Part shown: positions 46,946 to 61,400 of the stretch, one piece after another
Numbering within the stretch: the stretch's first letter is position 1
Layout: each line of letters starts with the position of its first letter
Assembly (NCBI GenBank): GCA_009193035.1
Contig: SWDT01000208.1
Span: 1-64,000 of the forward strand
From: Halicephalobus mephisto
Taxonomy: Eukaryota > Nematoda > Chromadorea > Rhabditida > Panagrolaimidae
Reading direction: 5' to 3'
Length of the DNA: 64,000 nucleotides
The notes under the pieces: generated by a model
What the model was told of the DNA's origin: nothing
Databases searched by the model: none
The model's input: only the letters and a program-made list of their open reading frames with translations
Program-made: the position numbers and the translations under genes

Positions 46946-47858
46946 AAATCAATGAAACCTGCCTTCAGAAGTCCACTACAGTACCAGCTACGATCTTTTC
47001 AATATTTCTACAGTAACTTTCAACGGACTACCGTATTCCACACGACCCAGATTCAGAAGTTTCCAGCTACATCCAGGAAAAGTGTATTTGTGAAACATTA
47101 ATTACGAAATAGTGCGAAATTTAAAAATAATCATCATGCAAAAATAGAATTGTCACGTAAGCTACTTCGGTTTTTAAAAGCACAAGTTCGTGCCGACACT
47201 ATTTTGTGACAATACTTACTCTAAGCTTTTGTAATAGTATAAATATTAAAAAGAAAAACAACAGTACTTTTTTGGAATTTTTAAATTCGCGCGGAAAGAG
47301 AGAGAATAATGCAAGTAAAAAAATGGCAAATTTGGCAAGCTTCTCCCACTCGCTCTGTCCTTTCTCTCTCTCTTTTCCTTTTTTTCTTGCTCTCTTCTTT
47401 TTTCTTCCTCACTCTCTCTTTTTTCTTCCTCGCTCTCTCTTTCTGTCTCGCTCTTTTCTTGCTCTTCTCTTCTGCTCTCTCCTTCTTTCCTTCTCTTTTC
47501 CTTTAAATTTTAGAATTACCTAGAAATTTTTTAAGATTTACAGTAATATTATTTTTTGAAAATTTTAAATTCTTGCGCTAAAGGAGTTAACTTTATAAAA
47601 GTAAAAAATGATAAAGCTGGCAATTACTTGCTAAAGTTGATATTTTTCTTATTTTTTACAATAATCCTAAAAATTCATCAAAATAATTTCCGAAAACTTT
47701 TAAATTTTAATTTCATGGTCATATAATTTTAGAATTAATTTTCAAATTCCTGGATGGTTCTGTAAGCTTTTGGAAATTCGTGTCGAGACAACTTTGTAAA
47801 AATTCATTTTAAATTTTTTGATTTTAATTTTTGTGCTTAAATAAAATTATTTTTATTT
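46946..47858. other. intergenic between LU gene and 4-TM gene
   Basis: The two genes converge here. Contains repeat copy 2 of the GCGCG/pyrimidine family; nothing else recognised. Confidence 0.5.
47283..47520 (+). repeat. GCGCG/GAGAG dispersed repeat with pyrimidine tract (copy 2)
   Basis: AAATTCGCGCGGAAAGAGAG, then AAATGGCAAATTTGGCAAGC, then about 160 nt of C/T (47340-47500), ending CCTTTAAATTTTAGAATTAC. Confidence 0.7.
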
Positions 47859-49197
47859 TTAAATCACAGAAATGAAAGCAATGTAAGTCATTACTGTAAC
47901 GAAGGAGATAAACAAGGACCAAACGTTGTAGATTTCCCAAGTGGCCAAAGCAAAACTAAAATATTTGAATTTAAATTTTTTAAATTTATTTTTAAACTTA
48001 CAACCAAGAAGCAATGACGGACCCGAATATCGCCAAAAGTGCTCCATAAACCGGACGAATTTGTTGATTTTTTAAATTATAAAACCTGATCAAAACGGCG
48101 ACAACGTGAATAAAGACGATCGTAAATCCGCAAGCAGAAAGATATAACCTGGAATTCACATTTTTATTAACACGTTTCAATTTTAAAAGTTTTTTGAAAT
48201 TTCTTCACAGAAAATTTTACAAAAATGAAAAAAAAAACAAATGAGTACTAAATCAACCCATTTTTTTATTCTTTTTAACTATATTTTAAAATATCTTAAG
48301 AAATCACAAACGTCGTATTAGAACAGTTTCAAAAAATTTTAATTTTTAAATTCGCGCGCAAAAGGAGAGAGCAGTGCAAGAAAGGTAAAAATGGCAAATT
48401 TGGCAAGGCATCGCCGAAAGTTTCTTTCTTCTTTCCCTCTCTCTCTTTTCTTTTCTTTCTCTTTTTTTTTCTCTTTTTCTTTTCTTTCTCTTTTTTTCTC
48501 TTTTCTTTTTCGCTCTCTCTTTTCTTTTCTTTCGTTTGTTTTCTTTTTCCTTTACCTAAATTTGGAATTCCCTAAAAAGCTCAAAATTTTGTATCAAAAT
48601 GATTTCATAGAAATTCCTATTATTTTTATATAATTGTTTTTCAATTTTCATTGAAATTAACTCTTTTTTTCTTCTATAACAATACTAAAAAATTCAAAAA
48701 TTCCGTAAAATTTTTTATTTATAACATTTTTGAATCCCCGGAGATGAAGTTAGTGAACTTTACGAAAGTCCAAAAACTGATAATCCGGGCAATTCCCTAA
48801 AATCGATTTTTTCTATTTTTTTTATTTTTAAAATTTCGAAAAAACTATTTTTTTTATTTTAAAACTTTCTAAAATTTCGAAAAAACTATTTTTTTTATTT
48901 TAAAACTTTCTAAAATTTCGAAAACATTTGTTTTTTAAGTTTTTTGTAAACATACCAATCAACCTTGTGATGGAAGAGAATATTGTAGGGAACATTGAGG
49001 AAATACATTGTGACGAAAAAACAGATAAACCACAAAATATCATCAGCTTGGACTGGCCGCGAATTTTCAAAAAACAACCTCATAGATTTTGCGGTTTTTT
49101 GGGCTTGTCTGGCTTCGGAAGCTTGATGGAGATTTTCAGGAGCATCAGAATCCGTCTCGGGCAAATTCTGACGGAATCTGGGAGATCTTCTAACCAT
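47859..49197 (-). CDS. small four-transmembrane protein, unrecognised; probable downstream operon gene
   Basis: Exons 49197-48956, 48148-48002 and 47955-47859 give 161 residues (phase 2 at both junctions). A basic N-terminus (MVRRSPRFRQ) and polar segment of about 50 residues precede four hydrophobic helices: about 54-75, 83-103, 114-137 and 141-161. The N-terminus is probably cytoplasmic. I do not recognise the family. The ATG follows an acceptor (GAGTTTTTAG) by one base. In-frame hydrophobic codons upstream lead to a stop, not to an ATG, so this start is preferred. The sax-3 stop is only about 300 nt upstream on the same strand. Intron 1 (807 nt) carries a GCGCG/pyrimidine repeat. Confidence 0.7.
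48345..48575 (+). repeat. GCGCG/GAGAG dispersed repeat with pyrimidine tract (copy 3)
   Basis: AAATTCGCGCGCAAAAGGAG, then AAATGGCAAATTTGGCAAGG, then C/T tract 48418-48552. Lies antisense inside intron 1 of the 4-TM gene. Confidence 0.7.
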
Positions 49198-49198
49198 T

Positions 49199-49201
49199 CT
49201 A
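49199..49201 (-). promoter_or_regulatory. candidate trans-splice acceptor of 4-TM gene
   Basis: TTTTTAG on the minus strand, one base before the ATG, about 85-90 nt after the AATAAA of sax-3. This spacing is typical of a downstream operon gene in worms. Confidence 0.5.
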
Positions 49202-49285
49202 AAAACTCCCAAAATTCCCAAAAAAATTAATATTAAAACAATCACGGCAAATCCGATTAATTTTTAAAAAAAATAAAAAATAATT

Positions 49286-49291
49286 TTTATT
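49286..49291 (-). terminator. poly(A) signal AATAAA of sax-3
   Basis: AATAAA about 200 nt after the sax-3 stop and about 90 nt before the trans-splice site of the next gene. Confidence 0.55.
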
Positions 49292-49490
49292 CAACAACCA
49301 TCAAATCTGAGAGTATGTATATCTGGCAAAATGAAACTCTCGAAAGCTTTAAAGCTTTTCAAAAAACAAAAAATTCGAGATCGATTTTTTTAAAAATAAA
49401 AAAAAATTTAAAAATAATTCTACCCGAAAATTCTGGCCGAATGGCGGGCTAGTATTCTGGCAAAAAAAAATTAAAATTAAATTTTAAATT

Positions 49491-52400
49491 TTAATCAGCA
49501 ACATTGTGGACAAGAGCACTGGATCTTCGAGGAAGGCTGACGTCATCTGAAAAATTAATTTTATTAAAAAAATTAAAATTCAAAATTTTTCAAAAAATAT
49601 TTAAAAATTTAAAATAAAAAAATTAATTTTTAAAAATCTAAAAAATTTTAAAAAAAAGTTATTTTTAAAAATTAAACAAAATAATTTTTAGGAATTTTTA
49701 AAAGAAATTTATTTTTAGGAATTTTTAAAATTAAAGGAATTTATTTTTAGGAATTTTTAAAATTAAAGAAATTTATTTTTAGGAATTTTTAAAATTAAAG
49801 GAATTTATTTTTAGAAATTTTTAAAATTAAAGAAATTTATTTTTAGGAATTTTTAAAATTAAAGGAATTTATTTTTAGAAATTTTTTTAGGAATTTTTAG
49901 AAACCTAAAAAATTGGAAGAAAACAAAAAACTTACGACTGGTGCTATTGCTCTGAGCCGCTCTGCGTCCCATAACGGGAAGGGCCCTCCGTTGTTGATAA
50001 CCCTCGATATCTTGTTTAACGTTCATGTTTTGGGCCAGTTCTTCCATGGAACCAAAGTCGTCAATAACCCGTCTGTCACCGATATATGGATCGTGAGAAT
50101 CTTCTTCCTCCTCATCCGGAGCGTTGATCAAAGAAGACCTCGGACTGATCCCGTCATCTGTGTTCTGGGACCGTCTTCCATTTTCTGAATAACCTAAAAA
50201 ATTAATTTTAAAATAAAATTTTTCAAAATTTTCAAAATTCTCTAAAATCTTCTGAAGTCAAAAAAACTTCAGAAATTTTTATAAAATTCCAAAATTATTT
50301 TAGAAATTTTTGAACTTTTTAAAATTTCGTAAAATTTTTCAGAATTTTATAAAAATTTTTAAATTTCTAAATTTTTCAGAATTTTATAAAAATTCCCAAA
50401 ATTTTTAAAACCTGAATTCTTCTAAAATAATTTTGGAATTTTATAAAAATTTTTAAATTTCTAAATTTTTAAATTTTTTAAAATTTCGTAAAATTTTTCA
50501 GAATTTTATAAAAATTCCCAAAATTTTTAAAACCTGAACCCTTCCAGAATCCTCTGAAATTTTTTGTAATTTTCCAGAATCTCAGAAATTCCAAGTTTTT
50601 AGAATTTTTAAGGAATTTTTATTTTTAAATTATTCGAAATTTTACCTTGTCGAGATCGATTCCTGATTGTTCTTATGTGAGCACTTTTAAATTCAGCTTC
50701 ATCGTCGATCGGGATATATTCGTTGTGAATTTGTGGTTCATTTGGTTGAATGTAAATTTTTCCATTTCTTTGATAATTTTGCGCATATCCGGCTGTTTTA
50801 TATCCCCTATCGTCCACAGGCGGAGGTGGAGGAACAAAATCCAAAATATTTCTGGGCGGACTTGATCTGTTTAAAGTTCTAGTTTTTCTTCCATTGCTGT
50901 TGTAAGAATTCAGAATCGAAACTTCAGTATGAGGACTGTCGGATTTCTGAGATCCAGATGTGTTTATTCCTGTTCTTGCAGAATAAAAATTAGAATTTCT
51001 TTCCATCATTTCATGTCCATCGTTGTACGGTATAGGATTATTGAGGTACTTGTCCGAGTTCCCGAGGCGTTTCCTGGCGTCCGAATGCAGTTTCTGACTA
51101 CTGTAGTGGTTCAGAGGGGGCGGGGGGTACGCGGGTATCGGAGGGGCTTTAGGCTGATTCTCAGGTTCATTCATACTACAGTACCCGACAGAATACAAAG
51201 GCCCATCATCATGGTTACCGTAATAACTACCGTTGTCTATGATCTGCGAATACGCGCTTTCCGGAGGCGAAAAGTAGTTCTGATTCGACACATGTGGAAG
51301 AGTAGATTGAAACTGAACATCCTGTCTACCAGGGTACATATGGGGAGAGGGGTAGCTCCTGGCATCTAAGAACATTTGCGGAGGGTATACGGTATAGTTG
51401 TCGTTGAAAGGTTGTTGAGATTGATTGTACAAAACTGCCGAATTTGTTTTTTCGTTTTGATGTCGACATTTTTGAATAAAACAAAATAAAAAAATAGAAA
51501 CAGCAATAATAGACAACATTGAACAAATCAATCCTCCAATAATCAATTTGTTTCTTTCCAAAAAACTATTACCGTTTCTGATTTTTTCAAGTTCATCTGC
51601 AGCTATTTTTAAATGTCTTTGAAGAGTAGCATTGTTGATTACGATAGGATCACTCACGTGATATTCCCCGATTCCAGCACTGTTTTCTGCCGCTAGCTTA
51701 ATCCGATAAGTGGCATCTCTGACAAGATTAAAAAGTGTAATACTGTTTGCTCGTTCGTTCGTTGTGATGTTCCTCACCGGATGATCTGGCAAATTCGAAC
51801 TTACAGTAACTCTGAATCCTTTCAGAACTCCATTAATGGCGTCCTGAGGAGGGGGTTTCCACATGACATGAAGGGTGTTCATCGCCGTCATCCGGACTTT
51901 GACGTTCGTCGGGGGCATGGAAGGGGGGGCTTCCATCGTGGTTGCCCCTATTGAATTTGAAAGTTTCCCGAAAATATTATTATGATACGGTACAAGGAAA
52001 AATTCATAATATGTAAATGGTTTCAAATCTCCAACAATATATGTCGTTTGTCTTCCATTAGTCACGTTTATCCAATTATGGTGTTTTTGGCTCGACGACG
52101 GTCCTCTCCATTTGATGTAGTATCCGTCGATCAGGGGTTCGTAATGTTCTAGTTCCCATTTTAGCTCTATAGAAGACGAATTCAAGGCCTGAACCATGGT
52201 CAATTTAAGCAGTTGCTTATCCAGTAACCTGTGCCAATCCTGGTCCGAGGAACTCTCGCCTCCGGGCTTGAAGTCGGACATCATAACCACGGGCTCCGTC
52301 GGTTCAGAAGGCGGTCCGATCCCTTGTCTGTTCTCGGCTCTTACCAAGAAAACATACGTGAATCCAGGTCTTAGATTTTTGACCTTGAATCTCGTTCCGG

Positions 52401-55400
52401 AAACCACTTCCAAGACGTTGTACCAAGTGTCCCCTATCTCCGGAGACCAATATTGAACCAAGTACCCGATGATCGTGCTCATTCCGATTTTATCCGGAGG
52501 AGACCATTCGAGTTCTACCGTATCTGCCGACACATTTACAACTTTTGGTTTTCCTGGAGATGACGGAAATTTCGAAATATCGTCCATTCGGTGGAAAACA
52601 GCTGCAGGATTCGTGTGATCTTCCACCGATAATCCGGCTGTCCAAGTTACTTGACCATCACCATTTTGAGCCTTACAAGTATAAATCCCACTATCGGATT
52701 TTCTAAAACACAAAAATCAAAATCTTTTAAATTAAAAAAATTAGAAATTTTAAATTTTAAAAATTCGAAATTTAAAAATTTTTTAAATTCGAAATTTATG
52801 GAAAAAACTTACTTTAATCTGGTTATCCTTAGGGCTCCTGTGGATAATAATTCAAATCTGTTATCTGGTTCATCGAAATCTATAGGTTTTCCATCATGAA
52901 GCCAGATAATTTCCGGAGTTATCCGACCGATAACTCTACAAGGCAACATGGCCATGTCGTTCAACATCAAAGTTTGATTTTGAGGACCATGTTCGATGAT
53001 CGGTGGAGGAAATATATTCGTTCCAGCTAAAAATAAAAAATTACAAATTCTTAAAAAATAAAAAATAATTTAATTTAGAAAAATAATTCTAATTTTAGAA
53101 ATATTATAAAAATTAAAATTACTTGTAATTTTGAAACTTAGTAAATATTATTTTCAATTTTGTAATTTTTGTAAAAATTAAAGGTGTTTTTAATTTTAAA
53201 AGCTATAAAATATTATTTTTAATTTTGTAATTTTTGTAAAAATTAAGATTATTTATAATTTAAAACTTATTAAATATTATTTTTAATTTTGTAATTTTCA
53301 CAAAAATAGAGCTCACTTTCATTCGTACATCCCAGAGGACTATGGAGACAGGATAACGACAATGTCGTTGTTAAATTCAAAAATATATTGAATACCATTT
53401 TTGAGAAGCTCCAGAAAGAGCTGTTAGTTTCGATCGATGGCCATGAATGCCAATAATTTGAGAATAAATCGGGTTAAACGATAAAAACGGTCACTGCAGA
53501 GAGAAATATTTAGAAAATTCGCGATAACGAACATTTGTACAATCGGAAAAAGAAAATTAAGGCATAAATCACGAATTCTTCGGACTGGACTCCCTAGGTT
53601 CAAATCTACGATGAAATCTCGAAAAAAAAATTATTTTAATAAAATCGCAATACTGTAAAAATTCGGATTTTTTAAGTTTTTGGAATTTTTCATTTTTTAA
53701 ATTTCGGAAGTTTTTAGAAATTTTAGAAACTTATGTGGCATTTTTAGACTTCAGAATTCTCCCACTAGATTCAAGAAGATTTTAAAATTTATGAAATCCT
53801 AGAAACTTATGAAATTTTACAAAACCTTAGAATATTCATCTAGATTCAGGATTTTAGAAGCTTATGAGATTCTAGAAAACTTCAAAATTTTCATCTAGAT
53901 TCAAGAAGACTCCAGAAGCTTATGTGACGTTTCCATCAACTTCAGAATCTCTTACTGGATTCTAGAAACTTCTAAAATTTTTCATCGGATTCTGAAGACT
54001 TCTAGAATTTCCAATTGGATTCTAAAAACTTCTAAAATTTCCATTGGATTCTGAAGGCTTCTAAAAATTTCCCATTGGATTCTGAAGGCTTCTAAAATTT
54101 ACCATTGGATTCTAAAAACTTCTAAAATTTTCCATTGGATTCTAGAAATTTCTAAAATTTCCATTGGATTCTGAAGGCTTCTAAAATTTCCCATTGGATT
54201 CTAAAAACATCTAAAATTTCCATAACCTTCTATTAAATTTTGGAAACTTTTTTTTCGATTATAGAAGTTCCTAAAACTTTCTATTAGCTTCTGGGGACTT
54301 TTAAAAGCTTTTAAAAATCCCAATACAAAGATATATAAATGGATTCAATTGACACAAAGATTATTCTTGGCCGTTATGGCCAGCACCAAGCCGCTTATTG
54401 GAAGCAGGTGGGGCAGCCGCGAATTCTTACAAACCTTATGTCTTGTCAATCTGCTTTGAGCCAAAATACTAACAAGTGATTGAACGGAACAAGACAACTA
54501 GTCTTCCTCAAATCGATCTATTTGATTGACAAAAAAAGGTCAGTTTTCGAGAATATGGATTTTTAACTTTTTTATGGATTAATCTGCCGACGATCTTCTG
54601 AGATCATCAAAGGTCAATAAAATGCATTAAGAATAATCGTCCAAAATTTTTAACAAAAGAGGAAGGACGCGTTCAGGATTAACAAGTCAAGCGGAGAATC
54701 ATGATCGGTTTTATTCAACTTAATGGTCAGGGTTCGAGATCCCCAATTTTCGTCCTAGGACACGATTGGTTGATTCCAATCTTCTTCAAAAAAAATTCCA
54801 CATATTTTATAAAAAAAAGTTAAAAATCTAAAATTTTCGTTTTGGGACATAATTGAGTTTTTTCAAACATATTTTATTTAATAAAAAAATAAATAAAATT
54901 AAAAATCTCTAAATTTTTGTTCTGAAACAAAATTAAAATTAAAAAATTTTAAAAAATATTTCATTTTATAAAAAAATTAATAAATTTTTAAAAATATTTC
55001 ATTTTATAAAAAATTAATAAATTTTTTCAAACATATTTTATTTAATAAAAAAATAAATAAAATTAAAAATAAATAAATTTTTTAAAATATTCTATTTTAT
55101 AAAAAAATAAATAAAATTAAAAATTTGAACTTTTCATTTTCGAACGCGATTTGAGATTTTTTTTGTTTTCAGAAGGTTATTTTTTGCTTTATCAAAAATT
55201 TATGGTTAGAATTTGAGATTTCAGTTTTTCGACCAAGAAAAAATTTATATTTTTTTTCAACTTTTTTAGAAAATTAAAAATAATTTTTATATTAAAAAAT
55301 TTCAAAAATTAAATAACTTACAAAACTATTTTTTAATAAATAAAAAAGGTAAATTATTTTAAATAAAAAAAAGTAAATTATTTTTAAATTTATTTTTAAT

Positions 55401-58400
55401 GAAAAAAAATAAATTATTTTTAATAAAAAAAAAATAAATTATTTTTAAATTTATTTTAAAAAAAAAAAAGTAAATTATTTTTAAATTTATTTTTAATGAA
55501 AAATTAAATAACTTTAAAAATTATTTTTAATAAAAAAAAGTGAATTATTTTTTAACTAAAAAATTTTGAAATTTAGCTTCGAATTTTGACCATTAACTTT
55601 AATGAAACAAAAAAATCGAGAAAACAGGTAGCGGCGGATTTTTGAAGTTTTCTTAAAACTCTTCTTCGACTGTCCGGTTCTTTCGAGATTTGAAAAAAAC
55701 AATTCGATTAAAAAATTATCACAATAGAGAAAAAAGAACAAGATGAAATTGATTTTGGACAAGAATTGAATTTACGCGGACTCAAAATTAACAAAGACAA
55801 ACAAGCTCATGAGAGCACCAGAGTGGAAACCCAAGATTACTCCGTGTCCCTCAGGCACTCACATTGTCCCACTCGAATGGGTGATGCCATTTAAAGTCAT
55901 ATTTTTTTTTTAAATTAAATTTTTACGAAGATTTTTAACTTTTTAAATTTAGGAAAAATATTTTTCGAATTTTGAAATTTTCGAAAATTCAACGTAGAAT
56001 TTTGAAGCTTTTCAGAATTTTAAGAACCTAACGGAAACTTAGAATTCAGTGAAAATTGTTAAATTTTCAAAATTTCATTAAAAAATTCCAAAATTTTATA
56101 AAACTTTAGAATTTTTAAAAAACATAAATTTCTAATTTCTGAAAACTTAGAATTTTATAAAATTTTCCAGAATCAAATAAAAATCACCAAAATTTTGCTG
56201 CAAAAAATTCTATTTTTTTAAGTTTCGTAAAAAATTCTATTTTTTAAAATTTCGTAAAAAATTCTATTTTTTTTAAATTTCTTAAAAAATTCTATTTTTT
56301 TTAAATTTCTTAAAAAACATTCGTTTTTAGTGTTTATAGAAGTACGACAAATGTCCATGAAACCATGGGGAATAAAATTTGAAAACCAATTATTGACACC
56401 AGGAGTCTTTTTATTTAAATTGACGGCCAGAATTCGAGGTCAAAATTTAGCCTTTCCGAGTTAAAACAACACTCATGAATTTTTTCGATTCAAAATTACC
56501 TAAATTGATAGAATTTATCTGGATTTTCCGAATCAAAACATGAATCGGACAGTCTTAGAACGGAAACTTTGGATTTAAAAGTCGAATTTTGATTATTAAT
56601 TTTATTATTGAACTTTAAAGTTGAATTTTGACAGTCAACTTTGAATTCAAACATTGACTAACTTTGAGTCCGAATTTTGATAGTCAACTTTGAATCCGAA
56701 TTTTGATAATTAATTTTAAATTCAAATTTCGACAGTCAACTTTGAATTCAAACATTGACTACCAACTTTGAGTCTGAACTTTGATGGTCAATTTTGAAGT
56801 CGAAAATTGACTAACTTTGAGTCCGAATTTTGATGATCAACTTTGAATCCGAATTTTGATAATTAATTTTAAATTCAAATTTCGACAGTCAACTTTGAAT
56901 TCAAATTTCGACAGTCAACTTTGATAAACTAAAACAAATATTAAGTTTTAGCTATTTATTTAAGTAAAACACTTTTTTGTAAATAAGAAATCTACGAATA
57001 TTGTCTTAACGTGAAAAGTCAAAATTTCGACCTCCAATTTTAATAACACGAATTTCAGAAGTCGTTATTTCCAAGGTCAATTTTGGCAGATGAATCCAGA
57101 AACGAAACTCAAAAGATACAACAAATACGGCTTGAAAGTAACGGTCAAAGAAAAATTTTTTCTTATTCATTTTGCAAACAGTCAAGCATCGATCGCGAAT
57201 GCCAAACAAAACCGTTTTGCCTTTTCGCGAAAAGGGCGATTGAGACCATCAACAAAAGGAAAAATTTTTCTTGTTCAAATTTCTCATGAAAAGGTGCGGC
57301 AATTTTTCTAAATCACGACATTTCCGAAAAATTTTCGATTATCATGTTATTTTAAAAACCAAAAATTAAAATTTTGTTTTTAATGAAATTTTGAAAAAGT
57401 TTGAAAAATTCGAAAATTTGAAATTTTTGATAACTTTTAAAATTTAAATGAATGTAGAAATTTTTAAAAATTTTAGATTTTTAGCACCTCCAGAATCTCC
57501 TACTGGATTTCAGAAATTTAAAGTTTCGAAAATTCTTATTTGAATTTTTAAAATTTCAGAATTTTCAGAAATCTTTAAATTTCTCTAGGATTCTAGAAAA
57601 TTTTTGAATCTTATGAAATCTTCAGAAATTTCAAAAGTTATTAATGAAACTTAAAATTCCTATTAGATTTTATGAAATTTCACAATCTTCTATAAGATCT
57701 TCAAAAAGTTGGAAATCTTATTTTGGATTCTGACAATTTCTAGAAGACTTCAGAATCTCCCATGAAATCTTCAGAAATTTCAAAAGTTATTGGTAAAATT
57801 TAAAATTTCACAATCTCCTATAAGATTTTCAGAAATCTCTAAGTTTTCATTAGATTCTATGAAAATTCAGAATCTCCTATAAGATCTTCAGAAATTCTAA
57901 AAAATTCTAAAAATTTTAGAAATTGCGAAATTCCCATGAGATTCCATAAAAATTTAAGTTTCTATTAAACTTTAGAAAATCCCAAAAATCTCTAAATAAA
58001 TCTAGAAGATTTCAGAAGTCTTCCATTCGACTTTCTAAATTTTATAAAAAATTTCAAAAATTTTACATCTTCAAAAATTTCAAACATTGTATTCGATTTT
58101 ATAATTTTCGAAAAAAAATTGAAATTTAAAAAAATTCAGAATTTTCCAAAAAAAAAAATAAATTCAAAAAATTGAAATTGGAAAAATTTTTGAATTTTCC
58201 AAAAAAAAAAAATGAATTGGAAAAATTTCAGAATTTTTGAAAAATTGACTATGATCAAATTGACAATTGACCTTCTGAGGACATTGGAAGTTGACCGACA
58301 AGAATCAAATTACAGCACATATTGCCAGCGAATCCATTTATTTCAATGAAAAGGAGCAACAGCTGGACCAAGCCCAGATTTTTCCGGTTTTCAAGATCTA

Positions 58401-61400
58401 CTACCTTTGAACTGAGGAACCGCTGACCCATCCATCAAAAATAACAAAAACGGCCCCGATTTGCATAATGAATCAAGATTTAGAAACTAGTAATCCAAAA
58501 ATAAAGACAAATTTAAAAATAAAAATTTTCAAAACATAAATTTAAAAATTTCTAAAATAAAATATAATTTTTAAACTTTTTCGAATAAAATTAATTTTTT
58601 AATTTTTTTTAACTTTAGAATAAAATTAACTTTTTTAAAATAAAATTAATTTTTTAAAATTTTTAAAATAAAATTTAATTTTTAATTTTTTAAAATAAAA
58701 TTAACTTTTTTAAAATTTTCGAATAAAATTTAATTTTTAAAATTTTTAAAGTTAAACAAAATTAATTTTTTTTTAATTTTCGAATAAAATTTAATTTTTA
58801 ATTTTTTAATAAAAATGAGCTTTGTTTATATAAATTACGGTACTTACGTTTTTCAGTCACTATGAGGACGGCTTGTCGGAAAACAGAAGTGATGGAGTTA
58901 ATCGCGGCACATGTGTAAGTTCCACTGTCTGAAGGTCTGGCATTTCTGACAATCAAATGCCCGTTTTCAGTGGCATAAATTCTGTCATTTTGATCAGAAA
59001 ATCCGGCATATTTAGTAAAAGTCTAAAATTTAACAATATCATTCAAAAAATCCAAAATTAAACAATTTTAAAAAATTTAAAATAACTTAATTTAAAAAAC
59101 AAATTATTAATTAAATAAAAATTAAAATATTACTTTTATTAAAAATAAAATCATTTTTTTTATTAAAATTAAAGTATTTTTTTTATTGAAATTAAAATAT
59201 TTTTCTATTAAAAATTAAAATATTACTTTTATTAAAAATAAAATTATTTTTTTTTATTGATATTAAAATACTTTTCTATTAAAAATTAAAATATTACTTT
59301 TATTAAAAATAAAATTATTTTTTTTATTAAAAATAAAATTATTTTTTTTATTAAAATAAAATTATTTTTTTATTGAAATTAAAATTATTTTTTTTATTAA
59401 AAATAAAATTATTTTTTTATTAAAAGGTAACTTACTGGATCGGATTGTTTGGTCCAGACGATGCCTGGTTTGGGATCCCCTTCGGCTTCGCACTCGAATT
59501 CTGCGGTCTGGCCCGAATTAACATTGAGATTTTGCGGAATTTTTGAGAGTTCCGGTGACATTAAAACAGTCAATCGGACGATGGAATCAATGCTTCCGGC
59601 ACTTGATTTTCCTTGACATATGTAAATTCCAGCATCTGATGGACGGATTTTTTTAATTGAAAGAATTTGACTAGAATATCGTGGATCATCACTTCCTGGC
59701 TTCAATTCGGCCCTCCCTACGGGCATTTGACCTTTTTGTTTTCTCCAGGAAATTTTCGGCAAAGGTTCTCCAGAAGCTTCACAATGGAACTGAACAGAAG
59801 CACCTTCTTGAACTGTCTGATTTTCCGGTTTTTTCTAAAATTTAAAAATTAAAAATTTTCAAAAAATTTTAAAATCTTAAAAAATTAAACATTATAGAAA
59901 AATTCGGAAGATTTTTAAACTTTTAAAAAATTAAATTTTTATTTTTAAAGAAAATGAAATTTTTATTTTTAAAGAAAATGAAATTTTTTTTTCTAAGAAA
60001 ATTAAAACTAAAAAATTACCGTAAAAACTGGACGTTCTTGAATAATCAAATTAGCTGGATTGGAGATTACGGTACCGACCATGTTTGTGGCTACACATTT
60101 GTAAGATCCTGAATCCGATCTTTTGACGTTTTCAATGACCAAATCCCCGGCCGGATGAATGGACAACCTTCCGTCTTCCTGAATGCTGATGGTGTTGTTG
60201 CCTTTTTGCCACGAAACTACGGGTTCCGGAAGTCCCCTAGGGGGTAGACAACTCAGAGTTACTCTACTTCCGACCACTGCTTGGGTCGATTGAGGATTAG
60301 CTCTGAACTCCTTTTTCAACATCGCTATTCTGACAGTTGCTGTGTTAGATATAGCAAAACCGTATTCGTTAGAAGCATTACAGTAGTAATTTCCACTGTC
60401 GGCATCTTTACCAGTAACATCTGAAAAATAAAAATTTCAAAAATAATTTAAAAAAACAAAAACTTCAAAAATAATTAAAAAATAAAAATTTCAAAAATAA
60501 TTAAAAAATAAAAATTTTAAAAATATCTAAGAAATTGAATTTTGTAAAAATTTTTAGAATTTGAATAAAACAGAAATTTTGAAAAAAACAAATTGATTCC
60601 GATTGTCAGTTTTTCTATTTTTATGAACTTTTCTGTTTTTGCGCGGGAATTTGAAAATTTCGAAAATTACAACTTTTAAAATTGCAAGTCATTTTTTTAA
60701 ATTCATTGCTCGTTTTCGAAAATGAATATTTTTAAATTTGAAATCGATCTTTTTCATTTTAGAATTTTATATTTTTAAAATTTCATTCAATATGCAAATT
60801 ATTCCAGGACTTTCGGACGTCGTTGGATGCCGTATTGCGTCAGAAAATTCATGTTTTTAATTGTCCGAAATTCGAAAGTAAAACTTACCCCCAGCGGCAT
60901 GGATCAAAAACAAACTTCCGTCTTTGAGAACTAAGCTGTTTTTGTCGTTCGTAAGAACACTGCCGTTTTTGTACCATGTGTATACCACTCCGGTGCCGCT
61001 GGCTCTGCACTTCATCGTCACCGGATCGTCTCTCAGAACGATGGAATCCAGGGGATGTTCCAGAATTTCCGGAGGACTACCTTGTTTCGCTGAAAAATTT
61101 AATTTTTGAAGAACTTTCATTTTTAGATTTCATTATTTCGAACAAATTTTATTCAATTTTTATATTCTTTGTTCCCCAAATGGCCGGCCAAATTTATTTC
61201 TCGCAAAAGATGTCAAGAAACAAGTCAGAAGCTATCCCAACTGCCGACGGGCACGGAGCTAATTTAGCAAGAATCCAGAACGGAATCCCGACTTTGGCCA
61301 TTACTGCAGAAACGACCAAAGACAGAGGCATCGAAAAATCTTGTTAGGTTCCAAATGAACCAGAACAAGTCCAATTATTAAAAATCCAATTATTTTAAAA

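Noticed and set aside
49210..49272. Hydrophobic in-frame extension upstream of the 4-TM gene
   Set aside because: It is open back to a stop but has no ATG and no acceptor, so it is unlikely to be translated.
50929..51369. Plus-strand frame of 146 codons
   Set aside because: Antisense to the proline-rich SAX-3 cytoplasmic tail.
54728..54745. GGTTCGAGATCCCC, similar to a tRNA B box
   Set aside because: No A box, cloverleaf or terminator at the right distances.
57083..57311. Two overlapping plus-strand frames in sax-3 intron 5
   Set aside because: Short, overlapping in different frames, no domain and no splice context.
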